A stretch of 64,000 bases of DNA from Mesodorylaimus sp. YZB2_4 (taxonomy: Eukaryota; Nematoda; Enoplea; Dorylaimida; Dorylaimidae), in NCBI GenBank assembly GCA_030248295.1, contig JASANH010000938.1, positions 310,001 through 374,000 of the forward strand. Direction: 5' to 3'. Positions 49,219 through 63,027 of the stretch are shown piece after piece. The notes under the pieces are model-generated. The model searched no databases. It had not been told where the DNA came from and saw only the letters and a list, made by a program, of their open reading frames with translations. A program made the position numbers and the translations under genes. How positions within the stretch are numbered: the stretch's first letter is position 1; the number at the start of each line of letters is the position of its first letter.

Positions 49219-51438
49219 ATGAATGGTTCGTCCGGTTTTCGAGGTGTTCCCATGACCGGTGGCGGAACGAGCGGTTCGTCGTCGGCAGGCAATCACAACG
49301 CACTCAATGAGATGAATTCGTCGTTGCGTTCGCACCACCCCTACTTTCCACGATTGGAGTCATTGGCGTCACCCCTCTACAATGCGGGGGAATTGACTCC
49401 GGCAGGTGTGGCAGCTGCCGCAGCCGCCACTCGCCTTTTCCCCGCTGCTCATTTATCGGCATTGCACGCGGCCGCGGTGGCCGCGGCTTCGACTGTTCCA
49501 CAAACTACGGCCAGTCATCACGGAATGCCGCCACCGTCCTTATCTCAATTTCACCAAGCCGCCGCTGCTGCTGCAGCCGCAGCCGCGGCAGCTAATCATC
49601 ACTCTGTGGCTGCGGCTGCTCACCACCCCTTGCTATCACCGTTCCTCTATTCGCATCTGACGCCGCCGACTGGCTACGGTAGTCAGCCGCCGAGTGCCCC
49701 CAGTTCGACGCCGACAACCGCACCACCGCCGTTCGTGGGCGGGCATCAGAGACACGTGCCGTACGGATCGCCCGTTGAATCAGCATTTATTCCGAGATAT
49801 CGATACCTGCTGCCGTCGACCACGTCGCCCGGCCCGCTGCCACCGGCTCGATTCACGAACACTGTCTTGGCCGATCGCTCGTTATCGGAATCCGAATTCG
49901 GGTCGGCAGCCGCGACTTTGGTTAGAGCACGGCGGCCGTCGTCGCCCGTCCGACCCTCGCTGACCAATGCCCCGATATCCTCGACCACGTCCGGCACGAA
50001 TGCCGCGTCCAGTATTCGTCAAACATCGAGGGCCGACCAACGTCCGCCGAACCCGGCATCAGCGACTGCTGCGAATTCGACGAGTGCTACGTTGCCTGAA
50101 GCAAAAACATCGGCTAGTTCTGATCCGAAGAAGCCGCAAAAGGTTTCTGGTGGCTTGTTGACTCAACCCTACTACCCGTCACATTTCATGAAGGGGACAG
50201 TGATACAGTTGGCCAATGGAGATTTGAAACGGGTGGAAGACTTGAACACTGAGGATTTCGTCCGAAGCGCCCATTTGACGAGTGAACTAAAAATCGATAC
50301 CAGCCAAGTGGTCAAAATCGAAGAAAAATCGGGCGATATTGTGTTGCTCACGTTTTCGGTTGGTGGAAACAAAGTGCAGGTAGGTGTCTGGGCGAGTCGT
50401 ACTGTAGTTGGGGCTGGCGCGCCGAGTATGGATGTTGCGTTTGCTCAGCTTTCAGCATCGTTAGCTCTCGATGGAGAGCGCTGTGGTGGCAGTACGCGAA
50501 TAAGTTTCCACATGGATTATTTGTGTGTTCAGATTCATCGCCTACTAAAGGGTCTCGCCAAGACCCAAGGGGTGCTCGTGTTGAGCGTGTGAGAGATTAA
50601 ACGTTAGCTGGGCGTGTACACGATCGGCCTAATTGATGCGCTATCGAGTAGCAGGTAGCGAAGATTCGCCCAAGTGCTCGGCCTAGCTATGGTAGTTGCA
50701 GCTAATGGGTTGTTGGCCGATGATGTTTGCGTCCATAATTTGTGAAAGCTTATGAAAATTTATGCTTTAGGTTAGCGTCGAGGCGACGGTGGAGCATCCG
50801 TTTTTCGTAATTGGACAAGGCTGGTCGTCTTTCAGTCCTGAAAGAAGGTAAGAGGCATTTTTAATGAGCTGTATCTGGGCGGTGGTGGGTGTAGCTGTGT
50901 ATCGAAGGCGTCAGGTGCATCGTGTGGGTGGCAGAGCGAGGGGAACGACCGCGTGATTTCTCTTTGCAGTAACAATTTGTACGGCTTGCCGTGCCAGCGA
51001 CTACAAGTTGGAGATGTGTGCATTTCGTTGACACATCGCGATGTGGCGGCCAGAGCAGCTGGGCCCGCCGTGACAGTGTCCAACAACAGTGCCGCAGGTT
51101 CGAGCGGTTGTGCTTGGCAATCTTCCGGCGGTGGGGCCCGTCAGTCAGCGCCATTGGTCGGGGCCAAGCTGGCTGGCCATTGTTCGGATGAGACGGCCAA
51201 GCAATCGCAGCTGGCGAGCAGATCGAGTGGCGGACAGCAGAGTTGCATCGACGAGGACGATCGGGCGAGGAAGAGACGAAAGATGACTGTGCCTCTGCGA
51301 ATCGAGGAGCCAGCCAGCCAGCTCGTGTCGCCAGCTTGGAGGTTCCAGCAGTTGGACAGGAGATCGGCATTCACACCGCCCGGAGTCAGTCTGCCGATGA
51401 ACGAACCAGCCAAGTCTCGTCGATGGTCCGTGTCGTGA
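49219..51438 (+). CDS. ATXN1: Ataxin-1-like protein with AXH domain
   Basis: Transcriptional co-regulator of the ataxin-1 family, which binds Capicua and other repressors through AXH. Three exons (49219-50379, 50771-50847, 50970-51438) give 568 residues. The N-terminal half is low complexity, with an Ala run of about 11 residues near 49560 and Ser/Pro/Thr-rich sequence; there is no polyglutamine tract. The AXH domain reads YYPSHFMKGTVIQLANGDLK, VEDLNTEDFVRSAHLTSELK, then VSVEATVEHPFFVIGQGWSS, FSPERSNNLYGLPCQRLQVG and DVCISLTHRDV, closely matching human ATXN1. A basic ARKRRKM follows as a probable nuclear signal. The protein ends AKSRRWSVS, where human ATXN1 has the 14-3-3 and UHM-ligand motif RKRRWSAPE. 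A six-codon uORF precedes the start. Confidence 0.93.
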
Positions 51439-53184
51439 GGCGAGGCCAGCTATGCTTGCACAACGGGGCTGAGGGGTTTTGTCAAGTCAGCTTTTATTCA
51501 GTTACGTACTTGTGTTCTTTTTTTGCTCCAGGCATCACGTGGGTCCTTTCGATTACTCCCTTGAAAACTTGCGTGTGCAAAATGTTTTCGCCGTTTGAAG
51601 TCAGAGATTGACGGGTGTAAAATGAGAGATGGGTTGGGGTTTTTTGAATGGACTATAGTTTGTCACTTTTTTGTGCCACGTGCGGGATCCGTCCTTCGAA
51701 AATGGAATGCGTGCCTTTGCGGAGGCGAGTAGGTCCTTTTTTGGCTAGTAAGAGGAGCAGTATTGTTTGGAAACGGCTAGCGTAAGAGTTCTGGACACTG
51801 AACGACTTTGCGTCGGCTTTGCTTTTTCGAAGCAATAAATAATAGGATGATGGAAAATGAATGGCTTTGTGATTTTGTGATTATGGATCCGATTGAAAGG
51901 CAAAGCCAGGTAATTTCGAATTTGGTATTTCTCGTTTTGGTTGGTGCACTTTTGCATAATGAAGTGAAGTAGTGGGTGGGAGGGGTGCCAGGTATCTGCC
52001 TGTGTTGTGTGTGTGGAAGTTATGTGCTAGACTTTCGGACTGGTCGTTTGCCATCTTTCATTTCATTTAGGTTTTCTTTGTGGATGGTCGAGCAAGGTAA
52101 GCAGTCGCTGCTTGGACAGTCAGATATTGATTTTTGTGGTGTATCATTCGTGTTCTTGACGAAGCAGTGGCAGCTGCGTAATTTGATGTCCTTTTTCTTT
52201 TGCTAACAGGATCTCTGTGTAAGAATGCTCCGCAGTGCTAGCCCGTTAGCCTAGTTGATATTAGCTGAAACAGGGTGTCGGTTACTTGTGACTGGGGACG
52301 CCCCTGTGAGGACATGGGAGCAGGCATAGTGGGGTCTACCTCGATTTTGGACAAAAGGATAGTCGGGGATTTGAGAGCACTGTCGCTCGTTCTCTTGTTC
52401 CATTTCACTGACCACGCGTTGGCTAGGCATTGTGCCAAAGCGAGGGGTTGACGATGCCTTGCGGGTCGAGTGTCCTGTTGATATGTATGATGTGTGATGG
52501 CTGGGCGTGCTTGCTGTGAGCAATGGTTATGGTCCGTGCGCTGTATTTGCATAGTCTGCTATGACAAACGCTTGTAAAGCGTGATTTCGGTTTTGTGTGG
52601 CTCGTGTAAGTGTGTAATAAAATGTCAGCAGGTGCTGGTCATTTGGGGCGGCTATATCTTCTGCGTGTATCACGCACATATGTAGTAGACATAACTCGCC
52701 AGTCAGCTTACGAGGAGGATTGCCTGACAACATCAGCATAGCACCGTCTGTACACTTGTCACCAACTTTGGGGCACAGATTCAAATGCGAACATCAGAGG
52801 GGGTGGAGACAGCCATGGTCTGCTGCTGATAACGCGCCACTAACGAGCACGATGTGTTTACTATCCCGCACGCTTTAGAAGACACGGCTAACGGAGACAC
52901 GCATTTAGACGAATCTGCAAACAAGGAAGCGCCAGACTAAGCCTAAGCCTGAGCCTAGGATTAGATAGAAAGTGATAAGACACGCAAAGATACACAAACA
53001 AACGAATAGAGCAAGTTTCAGGTTGGAAACACATCGTTAGTGCCGAGTCTGCTGATTTGGTTTATATCTACCCTGCAGCCGGCAGCGTAGTCTGTGCGAA
53101 ACACGGCTAATCAAAGACATTCGTTCGCCGACACGGCTAACAAAAGACATTCATACGCCATGTCAGACCAAGAAGAACCCCGAT
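51439..53184. other. Intergenic region before the hAT-like element
   Basis: 1.75 kb with the ataxin-like 3' UTR at its left (AATAAA near 51835). It contains a short TTAGGC-like run at 52937-52959 and a 30-bp tandem duplication at 53101-53160. No supported gene. Confidence 0.5.
53101..53160 (+). repeat. 30-bp tandem duplication
   Basis: Units 53101-53130 and 53131-53160 both start ACACGGCTAA, share AAAGACATTC, and differ at a few positions. A partial relative (ACACGGCTAAC) is at about 52875. It sits 24 bp from the hAT-like element. Confidence 0.8.
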
Positions 53185-54295
53185 CAGTGTTGCCAACTTC
53201 GCCGAAAACCGGCGATTTGTCGCCGGTTTTTGACCCTGTCGCCGGTTTTTCGCCGGTCGGGTACCTTCGCCGGTTCCGTTCGCCGGTCAGCCTCAATATC
53301 GCCGGTTTTGTCGCCGGTTCTGGAAGCTTCCCTCTCCAGCACTACAGTGTGTGAACTTTGGCATTGACCGCCAGCTTTGATGTTGACGCATTCTCTTTTT
53401 TTGTTCCAAGTACGGACATATCATTTTTTTTATTTCGTTTCGAACTTTCTGGGCAGTACGTCGTTAGATGCCCTGCAGCCCCATCACTTTAGGTTATTAT
53501 ACCTACTGGCTAAGTCATGCCTGAGCATTTCGTCCATTCTCTTGGATAATTTGCAAAAATACGGCTCATAGAAGGTTGGAACACTTCTCAAGGGAATTTC
53601 CTATTTTTCCCGTAAAACTCAGGGAAAATGGTAGGTTCAGAGCCAAATTTAGAAGAAACTGAGAGGCTGCATTTTAAGGCTTAAAGTTTGGCGTCTTTAC
53701 AATATGAAGTGGTTTTTTTTAAGGATTGGTATCGCTTCATCATTTCATTCAAATTCAAATTATTTTCCAACGGCTTCATCTGTAAATGTCATGATTAGGA
53801 GATGTAACCAGTTAAAAATTCTTCTACCAAGTCTAGGTCAGGGTAAAAATGTTTTTGGGGAAAGATCGGATTATTGTCTCAAAAACCTGGGAAAATCAGG
53901 GAAAATCATTCCCTAATAGTTTGAACCCTGAAGAAGATAAATTTGCCATCAAAAAACTCCTAGGTCGCTTTTAGGAAAATATATACGATCATAAGAGAGG
54001 TCAGAAGAGTTGGTCGTTGACGGAGACAGTTTTTAAAATTTGGGAAAGAATTCATGATTACAGTGCTTGTTGAAACAGTCCTATAGGAAGTGGCAGCAGA
54101 AGGCGATTTTTGTTTTTCGCTAATGCGAAATGCACGAGTTGCTGATGTGAAGTAAAAGTATACAAAGTAGCACTGTGTTTTGATGCATTTTATGATCGCC
54201 GGTTTTCTGTCGCCGGTCACTTATTTTGTCGCCGGTTTTTCGCCGGTTTTTATCTCAGCTTTCGCCGGTCGTGTTGTTTCAGGTTGGCAACACTG
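53185..54295. mobile_element. Non-autonomous hAT-like DNA transposon
   Basis: The element begins CAGTGTTGCCAAC and ends GTTGGCAACACTG, perfect 13-bp terminal inverted repeats. It is flanked on both sides by ACCCCGAT (53177-53184 and 54296-54303), an 8-bp target duplication. Eight-bp duplications with CAGTG ends are typical of the hAT superfamily. About ten copies of a CGCCGGTTTT-like word crowd the left 150 bp and about five the right 120 bp, resembling subterminal transposase-binding repeats. The 1.1-kb interior has no transposase-like ORF, so it would depend on an autonomous relative. The exact TIRs and duplication suggest a fairly recent insertion. Confidence 0.88.
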
Positions 54296-54664
54296 ACCCC
54301 GATACATATTGTTGTTTCCTGCTTGTACTGTAGGGCCGCCAGCGACGAAGAAATCGGCTCGATTTGGATGTTTTGAATAATCAAAATCGATGTAATTCCG
54401 GTCGATTTCAAACGCAAATGACTTAAAATTAGGTAAGAAATAAGTTTACAATATTTATTATTTTGCGAAAGTGTAGGCTGAAATTTATAAAATGAAATTT
54501 TTTGTGGGTTTGGGATGGGGCCCAAATAATGATCTCGGGAGTACATATGAACTCATCTAAAATTCCTATTTCGATTTCTAAGGATTACATGGTGTTCATT
54601 CTATGCTTTTAATGTTATTGTAACGATGCGGAAGTGTTCATATCTAGTTTTTTTTCGTTTCAGA

Positions 54665-55606
54665 ATGTCAGATTTTTGGATTCGTGTGTTGGCTTCGAAG
54701 CCAGATCTCAAGATCGTGTATTTTTCGCCCAACAAATTGGCAAATTTGCGGTGTGTGGTTAATTCGGATGGCACTATGTCGGCGGAATCGGCTCTCGATC
54801 TACGATTTGAATCGGCGCCGTCATTAGCAAATGCGTGGAAAAGCGGCCAAGTGTTGGATGACAAAGGAAAAATGTTATCGTCGCATATCAAAACAAATAC
54901 TTTGAAATTTCAAAAAGACTTTTTTTTCGAATCAAATCGAAAGAATCGAGTATGCAATTTATTGCCGTCGAAAGGGTCTACATCGAAATCTGAAATTCGA
55001 ACCAGTGACGATGTTCAATCTGCAATCGACGACCAAGTTGACTTGTCTGGTGGCCGAGAAGGATTGAATGTGGCAGGCGGTGGTTGTGAATCGAATAAAG
55101 CAAGTGCCATAAACGAGACAGACTCAATCGGCCGCGAACGGAAGCCGTGTCCTGGATTTGTTCGATTGCAGTATCAAGATGTCATTACAAAACGACAATG
55201 GGATGGTGCTCGCGGGCAGTTTTCACCAGTCGAGTTGAACGGCGATCGATGCTATTCAAAGAAGTGTGAGAAGGAAATTGCAAGCTATCGTGTGGTTTGC
55301 TACGAATGCAAGAAATCGAAACGCTCACTGCAGGTCATTCGATCAAGATACTTGAAGGCGCCCGTCTCGGAAGATAAACGAATTATGCACTCAGCAAATC
55401 GATGGTTGTCGGATGTGGATCTGCGAAAGAAGGTAGCGTTCCTTGTGAGCGAGAAGAGGAAAGCTGCTCAGGAAGCGAGGAAGAAAGATCGGCGTGTCAA
55501 AGCGGTAGAGAAGGAAATGAAAAAGTACAAGCCGGAAGAAAACAAGCGTGATAGCAGTAGCCATGGGGCCACCGTGGCGGTGACAGACTTCAGCGGGGTG
55601 ATGTAA
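54665..55606 (+). CDS. Unrecognised protein with Cys cluster and basic coiled coil
   Basis: A 313-residue ORF from ATG 54665, which follows a good acceptor (GTTTCAG), so 5' exons may exist. The N-terminal part (FWIRVLASKPDLKIVYFSP; LDLRFESAPSLANAWKSGQV) looks folded. A Ser/Asp-rich linker follows. Then PCPGFVRLQYQDVITKRQWD leads to a cluster, CYSKKC then CYECKKSKRSLQVIRSRYL, which may bind zinc. The C-terminus, RWLSDVDLRKKVAFLVSEKR then KAAQEARKKDRRVKAVEKEM, is a basic coiled coil. This Cys-pair plus R-x-R plus coiled-coil pattern recalls N-terminal parts of some transposase-derived or THAP-associated proteins, but I cannot name the family. It starts 370 bp past the hAT-like element but lies outside its ends. 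It closes GVM-TAA, where GTAAGC could instead be a donor. Confidence 0.6.
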   Translation: MSDFWIRVLASKPDLKIVYFSPNKLANLRCVVNSDGTMSAESALDLRFESAPSLANAWKSGQVLDDKGKMLSSHIKTNTLKFQKDFFFESNRKNRVCNLLPSKGSTSKSEIRTSDDVQSAIDDQVDLSGGREGLNVAGGGCESNKASAINETDSIGRERKPCPGFVRLQYQDVITKRQWDGARGQFSPVELNGDRCYSKKCEKEIASYRVVCYECKKSKRSLQVIRSRYLKAPVSEDKRIMHSANRWLSDVDLRKKVAFLVSEKRKAAQEARKKDRRVKAVEKEMKKYKPEENKRDSSSHGATVAVTDFSGVM

Positions 55607-55705
55607 GCAGCCTGTAATGTATTACACTGCATAAACAGTTATGACCAGCTGCCTCTGATCTTATCGTTAGTATCGCGTAGCAGTGACATCACGTCGCCCT
55701 TGGTC

Positions 55706-55966
55706 ATGGCAGCAAATGCAAACGGGGATCCGAACGAGCTGCAGTCGAGCCTGCTCGCCTTCTCAGTGTTGGTGTTGACGATCACAGGCGGCATGATGAC
55801 TTTGGCCATGTTCGTGTGCGGCTGCTGCGGAGGCAAAGATCGGTGGGCGGAAACCAAAGTCGGTGTGAAGCCAAACGACAAAGCCTGTCGGAGCATGATG
55901 GGCTCCAAAGACGACTTCGAGCCGAGCAACAAAAAGCTTCGTCGAAGAGCAGCGACTACAGAATAG
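55706..55966 (+). CDS. Possible small membrane protein
   Basis: An 86-residue ORF starting MAANANGDPNELQSSL. One transmembrane segment (LLAFSVLVLTITGGMMTLAM, about residues 16-35) is followed by FVCGCCGGKDRW, a juxtamembrane Cys cluster, and a charged tail. After FEPSNKK at an A5 run the frame reaches a stop. The next frame reads on as ASSKSSDYRIVGGDDALSD with the TCG-rich codon use of neighbouring genes, so a single-base indel or a missed splice could hide a longer protein ending at 56061. I do not recognise it. Confidence 0.4.
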   Translation: MAANANGDPNELQSSLLAFSVLVLTITGGMMTLAMFVCGCCGGKDRWAETKVGVKPNDKACRSMMGSKDDFEPSNKKLRRRAATTE

Positions 55967-56980
55967 TCGGGGGCGACGATGCCCTCAGTGACAAGAAATG
56001 GGCCAGTCAAGGACCAAAACTCGGACAGCAGCTGAGAAAAGTCGCCTCGACTCGTGCCTAGTGAATCCCAAAATTATGGCGATCCTTTGCTGTCTGCGTG
56101 CCATGTCCTCTTCGGTTTCGCGCTGTACTTGACTCTTGCCGAATCCGTTGTTTCGGATCATCTGCCAAGTCAAATATATGAACACGTGTTTACTGACGTG
56201 CGTTCCTGGCGGGGTATGGGCGCAATACAGTCGGTCTTTACGGTTAGTATTCTTGGAGTTCTAACATTCCATTTCGGAACGGGTAAGCGGACTCTGGTCC
56301 TCACATCCTCTTTGTGGCAACCCGGACTGGAGTCCCCGCGACAGGTAAATCCTCTCCTTCAATCGATGCAAGTGCGATCTCCGCAGTTTCCGCCCTTTGC
56401 TACAGGGGGCACATGGCTTGTCGTGTTGGGTGTGGTGAATGATGAGGCGTACTCACCACAGACCGAATGGATGGGACATACTTGGCCAGATTGCACGGCC
56501 ACAGCTTAACTTTGTTTTCACGTACAGTATGTCGCTGGTGCAGTATAAACGGACTCTCAAACCAGGGCATGACCATATCAGGATGGTGCGGAAATACTAG
56601 TTCCTTTTATCTTTAGTCACTATGCTGTCGTCTGCGGCCAGGAGTGCCCTCTCTCGCCTCCATCAGACGATTCCTTAATCGCCTAAAATATCCGATGAAA
56701 AAGTGGCCGGAGCCTTCTGCCACTTTATTCGCGGAATGAGCCCTTGTTATTGGATGGTCTGCCAAGTCAAATTTGAGTGCTTTTTTTCAATTCCGTGATG
56801 AATGCCATCGTCAGTCTTGGAAGAGTAAGAACAAGCAAGGTGCAGTAAATCCAGCAGAAGGCAAGCTGAGGTTTGCAAGGGGTGTAAAGCCGATGTTAGC
56901 ACTTCCACTAGCCCTGGCCTGGCTGGTGTGCTGCTGGTCGGTTGTGTCCTCATCCTTCTGCCCACTCGAGCATATCACAG
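55967..56980. other. Region upstream of the small heat shock protein
   Basis: About 1 kb. It may include the end of the preceding membrane ORF in another frame and the heat shock gene's promoter. An ORF of 151 codons here has no motif support. A GTCTGCCAAGTCAAAT-like word occurs near 56161 and again near 56757. Confidence 0.4.
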
Positions 56981-57414
56981 ATGGCCACCCAGTCGGGAAA
57001 GCAGTCGATGGACTTTGCCGACGTGTTTCGAGTAAACGATTTGAGCGACGGTAAGCAATGGCGGTGTGTGTGCTGGCAGGGCAGTGACGCCGTGTGTTTT
57101 TCAGGCGATCAGTTCAAGCTGTCGTTGGACTGCGGCGAGTACTTCGGACCGCGCGACGTCCGCGTCAAGGTCATGCCCGAGGAGAATCGGTAAGTTGTGC
57201 GGGCCAGTTTGGGAGCACTGCCCTCGACAGCAGGACACGTTTTGAGGTTGGTGATCGCGTGCAAATGTCTCGTCAGATCAACTACGAACACGAACTGCCC
57301 GACGGCGTGGATGCGGACAACTTGAGGGCCGGCTGGGATCCCAACGATGACCTCCTGGTCGTAGAAGCCCCCATGGCCGGTGAGACCGACGAGGCCGCTC
57401 CAACCGATATGTGA
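56981..57414 (+). CDS. Small heat shock protein (alpha-crystallin domain)
   Basis: ATP-independent chaperone of the HSP20 family. Three exons (56981-57050, 57105-57189, 57234-57414) join to 111 residues: MATQSGKQSMDFADVFRVND, then FKLSLDCGEYFGPRDVRVKV, VGDRVQMSRQINYEHELPDG, VDADNLRAGWDPNDDLLVVE and APMAGETDEAAPTDM. The FKLSLDCGEYF strand, the R...YELP-like block and DLLVVEAP are the conserved alpha-crystallin strands. The protein is short: the N-terminal arm is about 20 residues and the C-terminal tail lacks an I-x-I motif, so large oligomers are not expected. The ATG directly follows an acceptor-like CACAG, so an upstream exon is possible. Confidence 0.82.
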
Positions 57415-58501
57415 TACGGGTGCGTCATTTGATACTCATTTGATTTCTTGCCCAGATGTATGCTGTAGTTCATGCGCACTGGGGGGGGGGGGGGGGGGGG
57501 GATAAGGAAACTGCATGCCGAAGCAATATTTTACAGAACAGGCTAAGCTTAAGAAGCCAAGTGGAAACCATTCGGTTGATTCGAAGTCCCTGGTATCGCC
57601 GCAATGTGGCCCCACTTGTTAGGCCGCTTGTTCAGTTTGGTAGAGGTCATAAGAGGACACACTGGCAGTTATCAACTCCAATAACCTGAGTTTGACACAA
57701 CCCTGAGTTCCATGCCTTACTTGGAAATTGCACTTGTTGTGAGCTGCAGACTCGATTGTCAGTACGCAAAGACCACTCGCTGAGACGAGTGTCCCATGAC
57801 AGCCTCCCGACACCTTTGCGAATACCCAACTCCGTCAAAGCAGCACAGACGAGCCCTGCAATGCGGAAAATGAGCATCCAACTATCTGAAACGTGCCTTC
57901 ATTGACGGACTGGTGAGGTTATGCGAGGCTGTCGACTCGCAGCAAGGAACCTGGCTCATTTTTAGCGAGGAAGATAGAATTTCAATGTCCTCTTTCTAGG
58001 AACACCTCATTTGTCCCCTCGAAGCAGGCGAGGCAGCCCCTAGATCCGTGTTTGCACACGGATAACCCGGGCTCATTAAAAATCTCACGCAGCAAAAGCC
58101 AGACGGCGACAAGAACATGTTTATTCACTGGTGTTTCTAATCCAAAAAACCTTAACTCGAGCGTGTTTGCATTTCCATTGGGCGGGTAAATTGAATGCGA
58201 AACGAGGCTCCTGCATCGAATGTGCGCTCTGGGCCAGTTCTTGGCGCAGTCGCCCCGATCTTTGCGTTTGATGTCATTATTGGATTCATAGAATTGCGTT
58301 GACTAGGATGATAGCTAGTTTGGGCAATTGGATAGCGCACTGCCTGTCGTGCCGGTTTTGAGCAGCAGGCTCTTATCTACGCTTCACGCATGCACGCACG
58401 TTGGAGGGAGGGCGGAACGCGTGTCTTTGAGAATGCTGGCCGTGCTCTACAGGATATTGTATGCGTACTAGACTATAGCAAGTCCCCCGAACGAAGAGGC
58501 A
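57415..58501. other. Intergenic region with G21 tract
   Basis: 1.1 kb between the heat shock gene and alanine aminotransferase. A G21 run begins 67 bp after the heat shock stop. A GTGTTTGCACACGGA-type inverted sequence is near 58049. No gene supported. Confidence 0.5.
57481..57501. repeat. G21 homopolymer
   Basis: Twenty-one consecutive G on the plus strand just downstream of the small heat shock protein gene, the longest homopolymer in the window. Confidence 0.95.
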
Positions 58502-61844
<3,343 letters not shown>

Positions 61845-62819
61845 TGAGTGATGGGCGAGGGACAAGACTGAAAGTATTCTACGTCGTGATGTCATGTGTC
61901 TTGTATTGTACTAGACTGGCACAGGGGAAATATAGTAGACGGTGCTCAGCGGGTGGTCAGTGGAGGCCGCTGTGATTGGGCGTGTTTGTGATGTAGGATA
62001 AGCACTGGCCAGACTAGGTGCTCGGCGAAACAGCTGCCCCAGTCAAATGGTGAGTGAAAAACTGGCCTGTCTTTGGGCGCTGGACGGTAAGTGGGAGTTG
62101 AATTGGGTGTGCGAGTGGCTGGCGGCGTGCCACGGTGAGGAATGCAATGGCGAGAAAGAGGATGGGTTAGTCTGGTCGGCACGTCCCAGACGGGCAGTGA
62201 CAGACGGCGGCACCCCTCGCTGGCCTTACAAGGATATGTCGGTCGGCAGGAGGCCCTTTCCTGAGTGCATCGCCCCGTGCGCGGCAGATGCGGTGCAAGC
62301 GGGATGGCTGTTTATGGCGCCGTGCATATTCTCTGGGCCACCCCGCGGCTCGGCTCCCGACGCGCGACCTTCATTAGGATACGGGCGAGGCGCCGCGGGC
62401 GTTCCTAAGGAAGAGAGAAGAAAATGGAAGCGAATGACCGAGTATTGAGTTTGGAATACCCCCCGGTGGGTGCGCGCAGGGTTGAAGGTTGTCTCGGTTC
62501 CATTATGAGTCGCGTACTAGCGGGAGTAATTCGACGTTGGAAAAGTAACCCCGTCGGGATCGGGATGGGTTCGTGGTACTTATTAAATTGCCTGCTCCGC
62601 GGTTCCCCGAGGATATGCCCGAGTTCTCCGTTCGTCGGACGCCCGCCGCTAACCGGCTTCGCGTATCGGGCTCCGTCGGGCGCCCCTGCATTCTATCGAC
62701 GGCTGCCCGCGCTCGCGGTCGTCGCCCTCGAGACGAGGCATTTTAGGAAACCTTTCTCTCCCCGTCAACATTCGATTCCTTCCACCAAAACGCTTTTTCA
62801 CATTTTTAAGCATTTAGTC
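61845..62819. promoter_or_regulatory. Upstream region and leader of the spalt-like gene
   Basis: 975 bp. The left part is the GPT 3' end. The right part (62330-62720) is notably GC- and CpG-rich, which fits a promoter or 5' leader of the spalt-like gene. It does not match 18S or 28S rRNA landmarks I know. No tRNA seen. Confidence 0.4.
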
Positions 62820-63027
62820 ATGTCCAGACGGAAACAAGCAAAACCCAAGTCGAGCCGCAGTAAGCACATTCCACCACCTGCTTATGTCCTGGCCAAAACT
62901 GCCCCTCGTTTAGGAGACGATCAGCCATTTCCCTACGAAGAGGACGAATCGAGCGGCCGAAACGCCCCCTTCGATGATCAGGCGGCCAGCCAATCGGTCA
63001 AGGATGGGCATGTGGCCGATGCGTCCG
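62820..63027 (+). CDS. SALL: Spalt-like (SALL) transcription factor, first coding exon (partial)
   Basis: The exon opens MSRRKQAKPKSSRSKH. MSRRKQAKP is the N-terminal motif of Spalt/SALL repressors that binds RBBP4/7 of the NuRD histone deacetylase complex; related MSRRKQ starts occur in BCL11 and FOG proteins, but AKP favours SALL. The rest is low complexity and acidic (YEEDESSGRNAPFDDQA). The exon ends DASG with a GTAAGC donor at 63028. In SALL genes this motif sits alone on a short first exon ahead of the large zinc-finger exon, so the body of the gene should lie beyond the window. The preceding GC-rich kilobase fits its promoter. Confidence 0.75.

Noticed and set aside
53185..54295. CRISPR-like array from the CGCCGGTTTT repeats
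   Set aside because: The repeats are about 10 bp, irregularly spaced, in eukaryotic DNA and confined to transposon ends.
56054..56509. 151-codon plus-strand ORF
   Set aside because: Starts on a non-ATG codon and shows no domain; hydrophobic patches are weak.
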